From: Ideonella sp.
Lineage (GTDB): Bacteria > Pseudomonadota > Gammaproteobacteria > Burkholderiales > Burkholderiaceae_C
Reading direction: 5' to 3'
DNA length: 64,000 nucleotides
Assembly: GCA_016721465.1 (NCBI GenBank)
Contig: JADKIA010000004.1
Location: 1-64,000, forward strand
Within the stretch, counting starts at the first letter, position 1. Each line of letters starts with the position of its first letter. The notes beneath the pieces are model-generated. The model was not told where the DNA came from. It worked only from the letters and a program-made list of their open reading frames with translations, and ran no database searches. Of the stretch, positions 17,638 to 28,281 are shown piece by piece. A program made the translations under genes and the position numbers.

Positions 17638-18960
17638 ATGCTCCTGCCCCTGCCCATCATCTCTGCCTGGGATCCCCGCGCGACCTCGTCCGGGAGCCTC
17701 GATCCGCTTGGCGCTCTACGTGCCTACACCGCGATCGCGACGACCCTGCTTCCCGGGGCAACGACCATCACCACACGCCCGCGCTACCTCTCGTGGGTCT
17801 GTGCCGGCCTCCGCCTCCTCGATGAGCTGCCCGACGCACCCCGAGGGGGCCAGGCGGGGCGGGCGCGCCGCAAGCGAATCCTTTCCTGGGAGCGACTCGT
17901 CGCGCTGGCGACAGGTTGGTACGCCAAGACCGAGAAGGTGGGCATCGAGCATCCTTGCTGGCGTGCGCTCCGCGGCGTGAGCTACGTGCGGACTGCCGTC
18001 GCCGACAAGAAGACCAGCTTCGACTTCGGCATGCTCAAGAACCAAGCGGGAGTGGGCGGGATCGGTACCTATTGGGTGACGCTAGTCGAGGGCGGTCTCG
18101 TCGAGGATGCGTCTGCGCGTCTCACCGCCCGCGGCGAGGCGCTTGCCGAGGCCTACCTGAGCACCAAGGGCACGCCTCCGCGCACGAAGCTGCTCGCGGC
18201 ACTGGCCGGCATCAGAGGTGCGCTGTCTGTCGAAGAGCTCACGGGATGGGGCACGGTTGGCAACTTGGACGCCTCAGTGGCCGGATCTCATGAGCGTCGC
18301 CATCTTCTCGACGCGCTCCTGGAATCAGAGACGCACCGTCGGATGGCGGCAGCACTCGGAGGGGAGCCGCGCGCGCATTCGCGGGACGACTGCTTCAAAG
18401 AGTTAGAGGAGCGACTCGCCGCGAGCCATGACGAGCTTGCAGAAACGCTTGCTTGCGTGGTCGCGGTGGCTCGCCCATTCGAGGCGCTCCATTCGGCGCT
18501 GCTCGACCGCTTCGACCGGCTCCGTTCTGCCGACACCAACGGACACCCGGTGGCAGCGGACATCGCGGCGGGCCTGGTCGGCGCCCCGGGCACGATCGCG
18601 AGTCTCGGGGCAGCCCTGAGAGCCGCGCTCGACGAGAACCCAAACTTGCCAAGGGTGGTTGCTGCGCCGGTGCGTCAATTCTTGTTCGCCATAGAGCCGG
18701 TCTGTCACACGAAGGACGCGTCCTCGTTTCTGGTGGCCCTCTTGAAGCATCACGACCGTGTGCAGAGCGGCAAGAGCGACCCCTCGCGACAGCCCAAGCA
18801 GCCTTGGGTCGAGCTGCGACCACATGAAATACTTGTTGCACCTAGGTTCGCTCTCGAAACGCTCCCGGTGCCGCGTCCCCCCGGGGCGTTCACGCACCCC
18901 TACCGCTTGGAGCCCTTCGCCGGGATGCTCACCGAGCTCGACGGATGGAGGACCGCATGA
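17638..18960 (+). CDS. DUF6361-like protein, first gene of the PLD-helicase trio
   Basis: 440 residues from ATG 17638. The N-terminal block LGALRAYTAIATTLLPGATTITTRPRYLSWVCAGLRLL resembles the opening of DUF6361 proteins, where a P-G-T-S-T-I-x-T-R-x-R-Y-F motif recurs. A region of alpha-helical character follows, with FGMLKNQAGVGGIGTYWVTLVEGGLV. No nuclease or ATPase motif is seen. The stop overlaps the next start (ATGA), so it is coupled to the PLD-type gene. DUF6361 has no known activity; it is known beside PLD nucleases and helicases in accessory regions. The family assignment is from memory of the motif and needs a profile check. Confidence 0.6.
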   Translation: MLLPLPIISAWDPRATSSGSLDPLGALRAYTAIATTLLPGATTITTRPRYLSWVCAGLRLLDELPDAPRGGQAGRARRKRILSWERLVALATGWYAKTEKVGIEHPCWRALRGVSYVRTAVADKKTSFDFGMLKNQAGVGGIGTYWVTLVEGGLVEDASARLTARGEALAEAYLSTKGTPPRTKLLAALAGIRGALSVEELTGWGTVGNLDASVAGSHERRHLLDALLESETHRRMAAALGGEPRAHSRDDCFKELEERLAASHDELAETLACVVAVARPFEALHSALLDRFDRLRSADTNGHPVAADIAAGLVGAPGTIASLGAALRAALDENPNLPRVVAAPVRQFLFAIEPVCHTKDASSFLVALLKHHDRVQSGKSDPSRQPKQPWVELRPHEILVAPRFALETLPVPRPPGAFTHPYRLEPFAGMLTELDGWRTA

Positions 18961-21083
18961 AGCGCCTCCTGGAGCTCTGGGCTCCGCCCGCGGGACACCG
19001 CCTCGCTAGCGTAATTGCCACCACCTACGAGTGCCAGGCAGACTTCGTCGAGGAGGAGATCCTGCCGGTTGCGCTCGATCTGAAGACCCCGCCCGCGCGC
19101 GGGCGAGACTTCCGCGTTGAACTGGAACGCGCCCTCCAGGATGTCGAGGTCACATTGTTCCTGCACCCGGACCGGTACCTGCCCGGCCTGCGTCGAAGCC
19201 CGCGGATCGACCTCATGCCGCTCCCCGAACGACGCGTGCCCAAGCTTCACGCGAAGGTGTCGCTACTGCGATTCGTCCCGGAGGGGACCGCAAACTACGA
19301 GTGCCAGATCATTCGGCTCATCGTCGGCTCGGCAAATCTCACGAGCTCTGGGTACCGGAGCAACCTCGAAGTCGCGATCGCGCTCGACGACGCTCCCGGC
19401 GCCGATCCGGTGGTGGTGACGGCGGTGAGGGACGCCGCCGCGTGGCTTCCTGCCTCCCTCAGTCCGATCCCCGACCAGTCTATGCGTCAATTACGCGACA
19501 TCGACGCGGTGTTCGCAGCGCGGCCGTCGCCACCCAAGCGCGAAGGACTTCGGTTCGTAGGTCTGCCGCGCGCCGGCGGTCTCATCGAGGCCCTCAGAGA
19601 CGTCTCGCCCCGCTCCGCGCACACGCTCACCCTGGTCAGCCCGTTCTGGCCTGCCGGCGACGAACCCTCCGACGTGGTGGACGCACTGGCGCGCGCAGGC
19701 CGCGGTGTGCCGAGGCGGGTTCGGCTGGTTGGCGCATCCAATGTAGATGCCGAAGGGACCGTCCGGCCGGTGATGCCGGCAGCCCTTCTATCGTGCTTCC
19801 TGAAGAAGAAGGTGGAAGTCGAGGTCGCCGCCGCCGACCCCGCGCACGGGTGTGGCGGCGAGGAGCCTGACGACGACGACGAGTTCGGTGCCCTCGCTCC
19901 CAAACGGGCTGTCCCCTTCGCGCACCGGGAACTGCACGCCAAGTTGCTCATCCTCGAGGGTGACCAGGTCGTCCGCCTCGCAATCGGTTCCTTCAACCTC
20001 ACTAGGAAGGGGCTCGGACTCCACGGGACTGGCAACACCGAGGCAGGAATCGTGTGGACTCTGCCGGCGGCCAGCCGTGACGGGCTGAAGGATCTGCTGA
20101 GCTATGCCACGGCTTGGCGAACGGTCACGGAAACCCCAGAGAAGTTCGTGATCCCGCCGCCGCCCATGGACGGAGCCGTCGGCGGCGGCTGGCCGGACTT
20201 CTTGCTCGCGGTGGCAGCAAACCGAGCGGGCCTCCGCCTCGAGGGGGACGGGCGCATTTGGCCCTCGAGTGTCAACGTCCGCATGCGAGACATCCGAGGA
20301 CGCCTAGTCGGGCAAGAGCGCTGGTTTGACGACTGGGCGGTGAGCGCGCCCGTCGAGGATTCCTTCACCGTCGAGCTGCCCATGGTCGCGAGTTGGACCT
20401 CGGCTCCCGACATGAAGCCTGCAGTGCTCTACCCCATGCTGCCAGACCTGGAGGTTCATCTTGCCTGGCCGGGCGGAGAGTCCGTCGTGCCGGTGGTTTT
20501 CGACGAGAAGCACCTGTTCCCTGTGGCAGAGCGTGCCGCCCGAGAAGACGAGCGCGCACTCATCGACTGGTTCCTCGGGCTTCGGCCCGAGTTCGACGCC
20601 GACGCGGATGGGTTCAGTCACGGGATAGATCCAGCCGAAGGAGCCCCACCCGAGCGGGGAACAGGGAACGACATCCTGAGCTACCTCGTGCGTGACTTCG
20701 TGCACGCGCTCCCCGGAGTTCGCGCCGGCCTGGCGGAGGCCTCCATGACCGAGACCGGTCTGCGTACCGCGTTGCTCGGCACCCGCTCCCCGGTTGCACT
20801 CGCACGTGAGGTGGTGGAAGGGCTACGGAAGCCGCGACACGGAACTCCGAGGAAGACCGCGGTAGCAACCATCTTCGAGCTGGTTGAACTACTCCGGGTC
20901 GTTGAGGACGCCGAGCTCCCCGAGCTCCCTGACGCCACAACATCGAGGATTCGTATGGTGGCGGTCACCGAGATCCGCTCGCTGTTGGTTGCGGTTCTAG
21001 CTGCTCACCCAGCCGCCGCTAATTCGCCAATGCTTCGTGGATTCCTCGCGACCTTTGGGGGAGGGGTGCATGCAGCGACCTGA
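18957..21083 (+). CDS. Phospholipase D-type (two HKD motifs) protein, likely nuclease
   Basis: 708 residues from ATG 18957, with GGAGG six bases upstream. Two HKD motifs are visible: KLHAKVSLL...VGSANLTSSGY (about residues 96-135) and ELHAKLLIL...IGSFNLTRKGL (about 325-355). In each, His and Lys are present and the N-L-T-S/R follow-on is typical of PLD nucleases paired with helicases. The C-terminal half has no recognised motif. Its end overlaps the helicase start. It most likely cleaves DNA as the effector of the trio; lipid activity is unlikely because there is no membrane or signal segment. Confidence 0.8.
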   Translation: MKRLLELWAPPAGHRLASVIATTYECQADFVEEEILPVALDLKTPPARGRDFRVELERALQDVEVTLFLHPDRYLPGLRRSPRIDLMPLPERRVPKLHAKVSLLRFVPEGTANYECQIIRLIVGSANLTSSGYRSNLEVAIALDDAPGADPVVVTAVRDAAAWLPASLSPIPDQSMRQLRDIDAVFAARPSPPKREGLRFVGLPRAGGLIEALRDVSPRSAHTLTLVSPFWPAGDEPSDVVDALARAGRGVPRRVRLVGASNVDAEGTVRPVMPAALLSCFLKKKVEVEVAAADPAHGCGGEEPDDDDEFGALAPKRAVPFAHRELHAKLLILEGDQVVRLAIGSFNLTRKGLGLHGTGNTEAGIVWTLPAASRDGLKDLLSYATAWRTVTETPEKFVIPPPPMDGAVGGGWPDFLLAVAANRAGLRLEGDGRIWPSSVNVRMRDIRGRLVGQERWFDDWAVSAPVEDSFTVELPMVASWTSAPDMKPAVLYPMLPDLEVHLAWPGGESVVPVVFDEKHLFPVAERAAREDERALIDWFLGLRPEFDADADGFSHGIDPAEGAPPERGTGNDILSYLVRDFVHALPGVRAGLAEASMTETGLRTALLGTRSPVALAREVVEGLRKPRHGTPRKTAVATIFELVELLRVVEDAELPELPDATTSRIRMVAVTEIRSLLVAVLAAHPAAANSPMLRGFLATFGGGVHAAT

Positions 21084-24000
21084 AGGGCTCAACTACAAGG
21101 CTTCGCTCCGGGCAGCGCTAGGGGACACAGACGAGGCGCGGGTCGCGGCGCTGGCGAACCGGCAAGAGCGGACGATCGATGCCCTGCTAGCGCGGATGTA
21201 CGGTCCGGACGCGAGCCGTCGGGAGATCACGCTTCTTGCGGATGAGGTCGGCCTGGGCAAGACATTCGTGGCACTCGGGGTCGCTTGGTCCGTCCTGATG
21301 CAGCGTCAGGAGGCGGGACTCGCCCCGGGTCCCGTCCTGGTGGTCACGCCCCACGCGCACGCGCTCTACAACAAGTGGGGTCGTGAGGCCGAGCGTTTCA
21401 ACAGTCTGGTTGCCCCTGCAAACGGGGGCTTCGAGGTCGTTTCTGTCCAGGCGCCGCACGAGTTGGGGGATGCCCTCCGCGCGCGGAAGCCCCTGCTGGT
21501 GATCGCACGCATGCCCGCTCTCAGCGGGCGCCTTACACAACGAAGTACGTCTGACCTGGCCATACTCCATTGGCTCTTTCATCAGCCGGGCTTTGAGCTT
21601 GATCTTGACGCGAGGGTGCGGCTGGTCGGTGGCCGGGGCGGTGAGTTCTGCCGTGAGGGGCTGGATCTGCGTCGCTCCACCGCCGCGTTGAAGGCAGCGG
21701 AGACCAGTTGGAGCCTCGGCTTCACGGAGTCCCATATCGCCGCAGCGTGGGTGCGGCTGAAGATGACTGACACGTTGCTTCGCGCGCGCATGGCCGAGGC
21801 CTTTAGGTCGGCCCGAGAAGGGCGAGCACCGAAGAGCACTTTTTGGGATGACCTCCGCGAACTTGGTCGCAGCGCGATCGGCCAGCGAATTCCCCACCCG
21901 CTTCCGCTGGTTATCGTCGACGAGATCCACAACTGGAAAAACGCGCCGCAGAGCTGGTGGCGCTTCCAGCACATGCTCGGCGGGCGAGTCGAGCGACTCC
22001 TTGGGCTTTCCGCCACGCCCTTCCAGCTCGGGCCACACGAGCTGGTCAGCGTCCTTGGACTGCGCCGGTGTCTCTCGCTCTCCAAGGAACGAGCGGCCTT
22101 TCTCGACGCAAGGGTCTTGGAGCTTCAGGGCGCATTGGAGACGGCCGGCACAACCGGGTCGCGGCTTCGTGAGGCTTGGGGTCAGGTTTCCCCTGCCGAC
22201 GAGCCGGCAATCGCAGCCGCATGGGTTCACGAGGGAGAAGCTACCGCGCTGCCTCCGCGCCTCCAGGAAGCGATCCGCGCCGCCCGCGTTGTGGGGACTG
22301 CGCATCGTGCGCTGATGGGCAGCTTGCGGGCATTCCTCGTGCGCCACCGCCGCGACGTGTCCCATCGGGCCTGGTGGGTGGGTCGCGAGTCGGCGCCGGG
22401 CCAGGATACCCCCAGCGCCCTAGGAGGCGCATTCTGCTGGCGGCCTGGCCTCGACGTCACGGGCGACGCGGAGCTCGTGCATTACCTGATGATGCGCGCT
22501 GTGCAGGAAGACACCGGCGGGAGGGGAAGCACGACCATCGGGGCCGACCTCGGGGGCTCCTACGACTACTTTCGCAACTCGGTGCTGATAGACCTCATGC
22601 CTGGTCGCACGCCGGCTTCTTCGGCCTATGTGCGGCTTGTCGACGAAGCCACTGGAGTGGAAGCCGGCCACGAGCACCCGAAGGTGGCCGTCACGGCCGA
22701 GCGAACCTTCCGGGCCTGGCTGCGCGGTGAGAAGACCCTGGTCTTCTGCTTCAACGTGAAGACCACCGAGGCCGTTCTCAACGCGATTCGAGCGCGGATA
22801 GACGGCCACGAGAACCTGGTCTTGAGTCGCGCCCTGAACTGCGCGCCAGATGCGGTCGCCCAGCGCCTCAAGAACCTCCAGAGCCGCCTCTACAACTACC
22901 GGCAGGCGCCGTTCCTGCTCTTCCAGGACCACCCGCTCGCCGGGCCGACGGGGCGCGTCCCCGACCGACTACGGCTAACTCCTGATTGCCTCCAGGGCAT
23001 CGCGGTCCGGCTGGCACAGGGTGGACCTCCCGACGAACGTGGCCGGTTCGATCGGCGGCGCGTGCTTGCGACCGTAGAGCAGTACCTCGCGACGCGGTGG
23101 CAAACCTTTCCGGATGGTGAGGATTGGCTGGGAGAGATCGCGAGATCGTGGCGCATTGGAGTCGACGCGTCGGTCCTGGCCGACTCGGCACAAGTCAACA
23201 CGGGTACCGACGGAGCCTCGCTGTCGGCTACGCTGGCAGGCGCCGACTGGCCTGCGCGGAGGAGACGCGAGATAGAGGGCCTTCGAGGCCAAGAGCCCGA
23301 GCCGTTGCCCGACGATGCCGAATTGGTGGACGGTGGCGGAGCGGTTGAAACGGGGGATGTCCGGGCATGGAGGACGCTGCTGGACAGCCGGCCCGGCAGG
23401 GCTGTCCTTGCGCCGTACATCGACAACGAGCGCCTCCCGAGCTTGCTATCCACGTTTCACTCTGCGTCGATGGCCAGGCTTCCCGCAGTGCTGCGTGCGA
23501 TCGCCGCCCGCATGCTCCGGCGGATGGTCCGATCATCTGGATTCCTGGTGCGCTTCCTCCTTGAGGATCCGTCGAACCGGCCCGCACTGGAGGATGAGGG
23601 GGATGAGGCGGACGGAACCTGGACGCGGGTGCTGCACGATCGCTGGTCGGCATCGCCGGCCGGAGGAGAGTCCGCCCGGGATCGCTTCGAGGCCTACCTC
23701 GAAGGGCTTCGCAAGGCGACCGGTCTTGCGCTCCAGATTCAAGCGTTCGACGACGCAACCAGGAATCTCCAGACCGCCGCACGCGTCACCGGCGCGGTCG
23801 CCAGCATCGAGCGGGATCGCCAGTTCACGGGGTTCAACACGCCATTGATGCCCGAGGTGCTCGTCGTAACTACCGTCGGTCAGGAGGGGATCGACCTTCA
23901 CCGCGAGTGTCGGCACGTGATCCACCATGATCTACCTTGGAATCCCGCGACGCTAGAGCAACGAACCGGCCGGGTAGACCGCATCGCCAGCAAGGCTGAG

Positions 24001-24270
24001 CGACTGCAGCTCAAGGGTGCCAACACGCTAGACGTGGTTGTTCCTTACATCGCAGGCACTTACGACGAGCATCGCTTCCGTGTCGTGCAGGGGCGCGCCC
24101 ATGTGTTCGAGGTAACCATGGGAGCGGACTACGCGGTTGACGGCCACCGGCAGCTCACAGACGCTATGGAACAGGATGCCGAGGACGACATCGGGATAGC
24201 GGGAATGGCGTGGGCCGCGCTCCCAGAGGCAATGGCGGACGACCTGCGACTGCGGTTGGAGGCGGAGTGA
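21070..24270 (+). CDS. Large SNF2/DEAD-type SF2 helicase of the PLD trio
   Basis: 1066 residues from ATG 21070, with GGAGGGG just upstream; the start lies inside the PLD gene end. Walker A is ADEVGLGKTF (about residues 56-65), Walker B IVDEIHNW (about 285), motif III LSATPFQ (about 315), and the helicase C domain has VTTVGQEGIDLHRECRHVIHHDLPWNP followed by EQRTGRVDRIASK. A large insertion separates the two RecA-like halves. It resembles DISARM- and SNF2-class helicases but lacks the DISARM partners. It is the last gene of the trio; the gene after it is convergent. Confidence 0.85.
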   Translation: MQRPEGLNYKASLRAALGDTDEARVAALANRQERTIDALLARMYGPDASRREITLLADEVGLGKTFVALGVAWSVLMQRQEAGLAPGPVLVVTPHAHALYNKWGREAERFNSLVAPANGGFEVVSVQAPHELGDALRARKPLLVIARMPALSGRLTQRSTSDLAILHWLFHQPGFELDLDARVRLVGGRGGEFCREGLDLRRSTAALKAAETSWSLGFTESHIAAAWVRLKMTDTLLRARMAEAFRSAREGRAPKSTFWDDLRELGRSAIGQRIPHPLPLVIVDEIHNWKNAPQSWWRFQHMLGGRVERLLGLSATPFQLGPHELVSVLGLRRCLSLSKERAAFLDARVLELQGALETAGTTGSRLREAWGQVSPADEPAIAAAWVHEGEATALPPRLQEAIRAARVVGTAHRALMGSLRAFLVRHRRDVSHRAWWVGRESAPGQDTPSALGGAFCWRPGLDVTGDAELVHYLMMRAVQEDTGGRGSTTIGADLGGSYDYFRNSVLIDLMPGRTPASSAYVRLVDEATGVEAGHEHPKVAVTAERTFRAWLRGEKTLVFCFNVKTTEAVLNAIRARIDGHENLVLSRALNCAPDAVAQRLKNLQSRLYNYRQAPFLLFQDHPLAGPTGRVPDRLRLTPDCLQGIAVRLAQGGPPDERGRFDRRRVLATVEQYLATRWQTFPDGEDWLGEIARSWRIGVDASVLADSAQVNTGTDGASLSATLAGADWPARRRREIEGLRGQEPEPLPDDAELVDGGGAVETGDVRAWRTLLDSRPGRAVLAPYIDNERLPSLLSTFHSASMARLPAVLRAIAARMLRRMVRSSGFLVRFLLEDPSNRPALEDEGDEADGTWTRVLHDRWSASPAGGESARDRFEAYLEGLRKATGLALQIQAFDDATRNLQTAARVTGAVASIERDRQFTGFNTPLMPEVLVVTTVGQEGIDLHRECRHVIHHDLPWNPATLEQRTGRVDRIASKAERLQLKGANTLDVVVPYIAGTYDEHRFRVVQGRAHVFEVTMGADYAVDGHRQLTDAMEQDAEDDIGIAGMAWAALPEAMADDLRLRLEAE

Positions 24271-24443
24271 AAGTGCCACACCGAACATGCTGCCGTCCTG
24301 CGCCTTCACAAACCGTTCCGTACTCTCCTGGTCCGGTCGACCCACCGGTCAAGGGACGTAGTACTCGGGCAGGACGTGCAAGGGCTGGCTGCTGGACTAC
24401 ACCGGGCGGTGGCTGGCTGTCTGTATGAGAGTCGATTTCATGG
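24271..24443. other. Convergent intergenic region
   Basis: 173 bases between two convergent genes. A weak GACC/GGTC-type hairpin is possible near 24330-24356, but there is no T-run. No gene seen. Confidence 0.3.
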
Positions 24444-25061
24444 TCAACGCGGCGCACGTGCCGGAAAGCCCGCGTACCACTCAGTAAACCCCGGCGTATC
24501 GTGTCCCGCTTTGAGCAAGACCCGCGGTTCGAGCCAGCTGGTGATGTTCTTCTTCGGCTTCTGGTGCCAGCTGATATTGAAGGAACACATGCCTTCGCCA
24601 TCAAAGAACTCGAGCTCGCTGTATGGGAGGTGGTCATGAATCCAGTAGGCAAGACCACGCCAGTCTGCGCCAGCGGCATAGCGGTCCATGAACCAGGGGA
24701 CGACGATGCACGCGGTTGCGCCAATCAACCCGTCCTCGTCCGGTATGTCCCAGATATGCCTTGCATAGTTGGTCTCATTGCGGGCGCAGTTGTGGCCGTT
24801 TTGATTGCCGGCTGCGTTGACACTCGACGACCGATACGCTGATCGGATCTCGATCCGCCCGAACGTGGCATTGAGCGGCTCGAGCAATTCTCGGCACAGG
24901 TGCTGGCCTGCCTCGATGGCGCGAGCTGGATTGTCTGGGAGATTCGGAATGCCATAGAAGTTCGAGATCTCGCTGTAGAGAAAGTCTCGCATGAAGAAGT
25001 TGTCGGACAGTCGGATGCGTCCGAATTTCTCCAGCGCCTTGAACGATGAAATGGTCTTCAC
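24444..25061 (-). CDS. M15-like (D-Ala-D-Ala carboxypeptidase fold) protein
   Basis: 205 residues. The conserved blocks IRLSDNFFMRDFLYSEISNF, RIEIRSAYRSSSVN, NYARHIWDIPDEDG, ATACIVVPW and YWIHDHLPYSELEFF resemble peptidase M15-type proteins. RSAYRS and the H-x-x-D of HIWD, with the later HDH, are candidate zinc and catalytic sites. No signal peptide, so a cytoplasmic role is more likely than cell-wall work. It ends the minus-strand operon headed by the WYL regulator, 45 bases after the AddA-like stop. Its role with a helicase-nuclease is not known. Confidence 0.65.
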   Translation of the reverse strand: MKTISSFKALEKFGRIRLSDNFFMRDFLYSEISNFYGIPNLPDNPARAIEAGQHLCRELLEPLNATFGRIEIRSAYRSSSVNAAGNQNGHNCARNETNYARHIWDIPDEDGLIGATACIVVPWFMDRYAAGADWRGLAYWIHDHLPYSELEFFDGEGMCSFNISWHQKPKKNITSWLEPRVLLKAGHDTPGFTEWYAGFPARAPR

Positions 25062-25106
25062 AAGTACCTCCTTGATGCCTGCACGTTGGGACTCCGTGAA
25101 TCGACG

Positions 25107-28100
25107 TCAACCCACCTCAACCCGCAACGCCGCTGCCGCGACCGGCAAGATGAGCCACATCTCCTCCACGGGCAATCCGCTGGCTGCTTGAAGTACGTCG
25201 CGATACGCCGCGAGCTGTCCGGCATACGTGGCGGCCAGGTCACCCCACTGGTCCCGCCCCTGCGGCGTGGACTTGTGATCCATCAGGATCCAGCCGGTAG
25301 CCGTGCGCAAGACAAGGTCGGTCCGGCCGTGCACATGCTGCCCTTCTGACGTGGCACGTGCGACGGGAAGTTCGACCACGGGGATGGCATCTGGCCAGCG
25401 GGTTGCCAGCCACGAGCGCAGTGCGCCCAGTTGGTGGTGGAGCGCTGCAGCGTCCACGTCGTCTCCGGCTTGCATCCGCTTCAGGATTGCCGCCACTTCC
25501 GCCATGTCGAGCGGCCTCAGAGGTGTCGCCAAATCGGCGGCGATGCAGGCGTGGATGGCCTCGCCAAGACGCGAGCGGTCGTCCGAAGCGCCAGTGTCGA
25601 TGCGTCGTCCGATCGGCACGGTCTCGACGATGCGCGCGGTAGCGCCGGTCAGCGATGACGGGCTCACCTTCAGGGGTGGGCGCACCAGCGGCTTGTCGAC
25701 GTGTTCGAACCACGACAGGTCGTTTTCGCCCGCATCCGCGGCCTCGGACAACACCCCTGCTGCAAGCTCCCAGCGCTCGAACGGAACGTCAGTGCCGCCA
25801 GGCAGCTTGATGATGCGCGCGCCCTCCTTGGGCAAGATCTCCCCGAGTGCGACCATGTCCATCCACTCGCCGGTCTGCTTCTTGGCCTGCCGCGCGAAGA
25901 CCAACAGGTCGCGTGCGCGGGTCATACTGACGTAAAGGAGGCGCTTGTTCTCCTCAGCCGCATCGGCGTGCGCCGCCTGCCCGACCGGCAACGAGGCGAT
26001 CTCGTCGGCGATCGTCACCTTCTTCTGTGCTCCAAAAGCCCAGGGCCAGTAGCGCACGAACCGGCGGTGCAGCGGGCGATCGACATCGAACGCCGCAAGC
26101 GACTCGGTCTGAACGCCCCAGAGCCTGTCCCTCACATCGCTCGCCAGATCGCAAAGCACCACGACCGGCCATTCAAGGCCTTTGGCCGCGTGGTGCGTCA
26201 TCACCTGCACGGCATCCACTGCGGGCAGTGCCTTCGTGTCGAGCTCGTTGGCCTGAAGGTTCTGCAGCCAGAGCAGCAGGCCCGACAGCGACGCAGCATC
26301 CCGACCGGAAAGGCACTCGTCTTCGTACTGCTGTGCCAATCCGATCACCCGGTCGAGATTTGGCCAGACGGACCCGGGCCCGGTCAGCGCCTTGCTGCCA
26401 CTGCACCACCCGGCGCATGAGCCCGCAACGCGCAATCACAAGCTCCACGGCCTCTTTCGGCGTCAACACCGCGGCCTGGTCACGCAGGCTGCGCAGCGTT
26501 TCGAGAATGACGTGCGGCTCATGCCCGGAGATCGCGCGCTCCTTCCACTCGCCATGCGCCTCGCCTGCGGCGAGCCACTCCAGCCTGTCCACGAGCCAGG
26601 TCTCAGGTTCGGCACAGTCAGCCAGCGACACGATCTCCGCCGTCGCGAGCGTGTCCTGATCGTCGTTCAGGCGCCGAATGCACGCCAGGGCCAGCACCAC
26701 CTCAGGCTCGCCGAGCAGGCCTGGCTGCTGCGTGGCACTGGCGATGCCGGCGGCCCCAAGCGCTGCGGCGATGTCCTTCACCGTGTCGTTAGCGCGCGCG
26801 AGGATCGCAATGTCGGCGGCGCGCACGCTTCGAAGCTGCTCGCTCTTCGGATCCATGATCTGGGTACTCGAAGCCAGGAGCCGCTGGATGCCGGCCGCGA
26901 GAGCCTGGTTGCGGGTCTCGGCGTTGTTGCCATCGATCAACCAGTCCGCAATCGCGACGGTCCCGTCAATCTCCAGCCGCTTTGCAGAGAGCGTCACCTC
27001 GCTCGCGGCCAATCCCTCAAACCGGGCCGCGAAGACATGGTTCACGAACTCGACCAAAGAAGGCCGCGACCGCCATGAATGCGCCAGCACCTCTTTCGTG
27101 CCGTCCAGCTTGGGCAGCGCCTCTATCACGGACCGCATCAGCGCCGTGTCACTGCCACGGAAGCCATAGATCGCCTGCTTGATGTCGCCCACCCACACCA
27201 CCTGCCTGGCGTAGCACGCGAGCTTGAGAAACAGCGCCAGCTGGATCGGGCTCGTGTCCTGAAACTCGTCGACCATCAGCAGGTCGAGTTCGTCGCCCAG
27301 CGTGCTCGCCACGAAGGGATGGTCCAGCACGTCGAGCAGCAGGCGTTCCTGGTCGGTGAAGTCGAGCGCGCCGATCTGGCGCTTGGCGCTCGCGTAGGCG
27401 TCGAGCGTGTCGGCCGCCAGGGCGAACATCAACTCGACGTAGCGCCGCAGGTCACCGTGCAACCCGGCGTGGCTGGCCAGCATGACGGCAACTTCCATCA
27501 CCGGCTCGGCCAGCGTCTTGACCTTGGCTGAGCCGCACACCGTGAGCTTGTTCCAGGCTGACCACGCGAGCGTGTGCTGCGCCAGGTCGCGCTGCGCCGA
27601 GATCAGCAGGTCGAGATACTCCTTCGTGTTCTTTTGCGCGTTGTCCTGCATCGACTGCATCACGCCTGGAATCGCCGCCGCCAGCGCGGCGGCCAGCCGT
27701 GCATCGAGATCCATCTTGGCAGGCGCCGGAAAGTGCGAGAGCAGGTTGTCGGCGTTGGCCGTGCCGAACCCGCGCAACACGTCCGCATCGATCGCGTTCG
27801 CGCGTGCCTGGTCGACCAGCTTGCCCAGGGCGTCCTGCCAAGGCGGCTTACCGCCGCGCGGGTCAGTGTCCAACGAAAGCCGGCGTGCCACCTGCAGCAA
27901 CTCTGACAGGGCGTGCCCTTCGATCACCGTGTCGACAGCCTCGCGCAGCAACTGGCCGGCCCGGGCCTCGTCCAGCACACGCTGTTCGGTCGGCAGGCCC
28001 GCTTCGAACGCAAAGCGCTGCAACAGGCTGCCGCACACGCTGTTCACCGTGCCGATGCGCGCCGACCCGACGGCATCGGCACGCGTGAACTCGCCTTGGC

Positions 28101-28281
28101 TGATCAGAAAACTGCGCACCCGCTCGCGCAGCTCGGTGGCTGCGCGCTTGGTGAATGTCGTCGCCAGCACGCCTGCGGCGCGAACGCGCCCCGCCTGCAG
28201 CTCAGCCAGCAACAGCTCGGTCAGCCGGTAGGTCTTGCCGCTGCCGGCACCGGCGCTGATGAAGCGGATGTGGGCGCTCAT
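25107..28281 (-). pseudogene. AddA-like UvrD helicase-nuclease, one frameshift
   Basis: About 1055 residues across a one-base break near 26388. The N-terminal part has the UvrD Walker A SAGAGSGKTYRLTELL at residues 9-24, TFTKRAATELRERV and MVDEFQDTSPIQLALF. The C-terminal part, in the second frame, has VQVMTHHAAKGLEWPVVVL and YVSMTRARDLLVF (motifs V and VI), then a RecB-type nuclease: LGEAIHACIAADL, GRTDLVLR and LMDHKST supply the H...D...D-x-K active site. In AddAB the protein is a 3'-5' helicase with one nuclease domain. The start overlaps the AddB-like stop. The break may be an error, as both halves are well kept. Confidence 0.8.

Noticed and set aside
17638..24270. DISARM system
   Set aside because: A PLD-type protein and a helicase are present, but the DISARM methylase and DUF1998 protein are absent and the PLD protein is far longer than DrmC.
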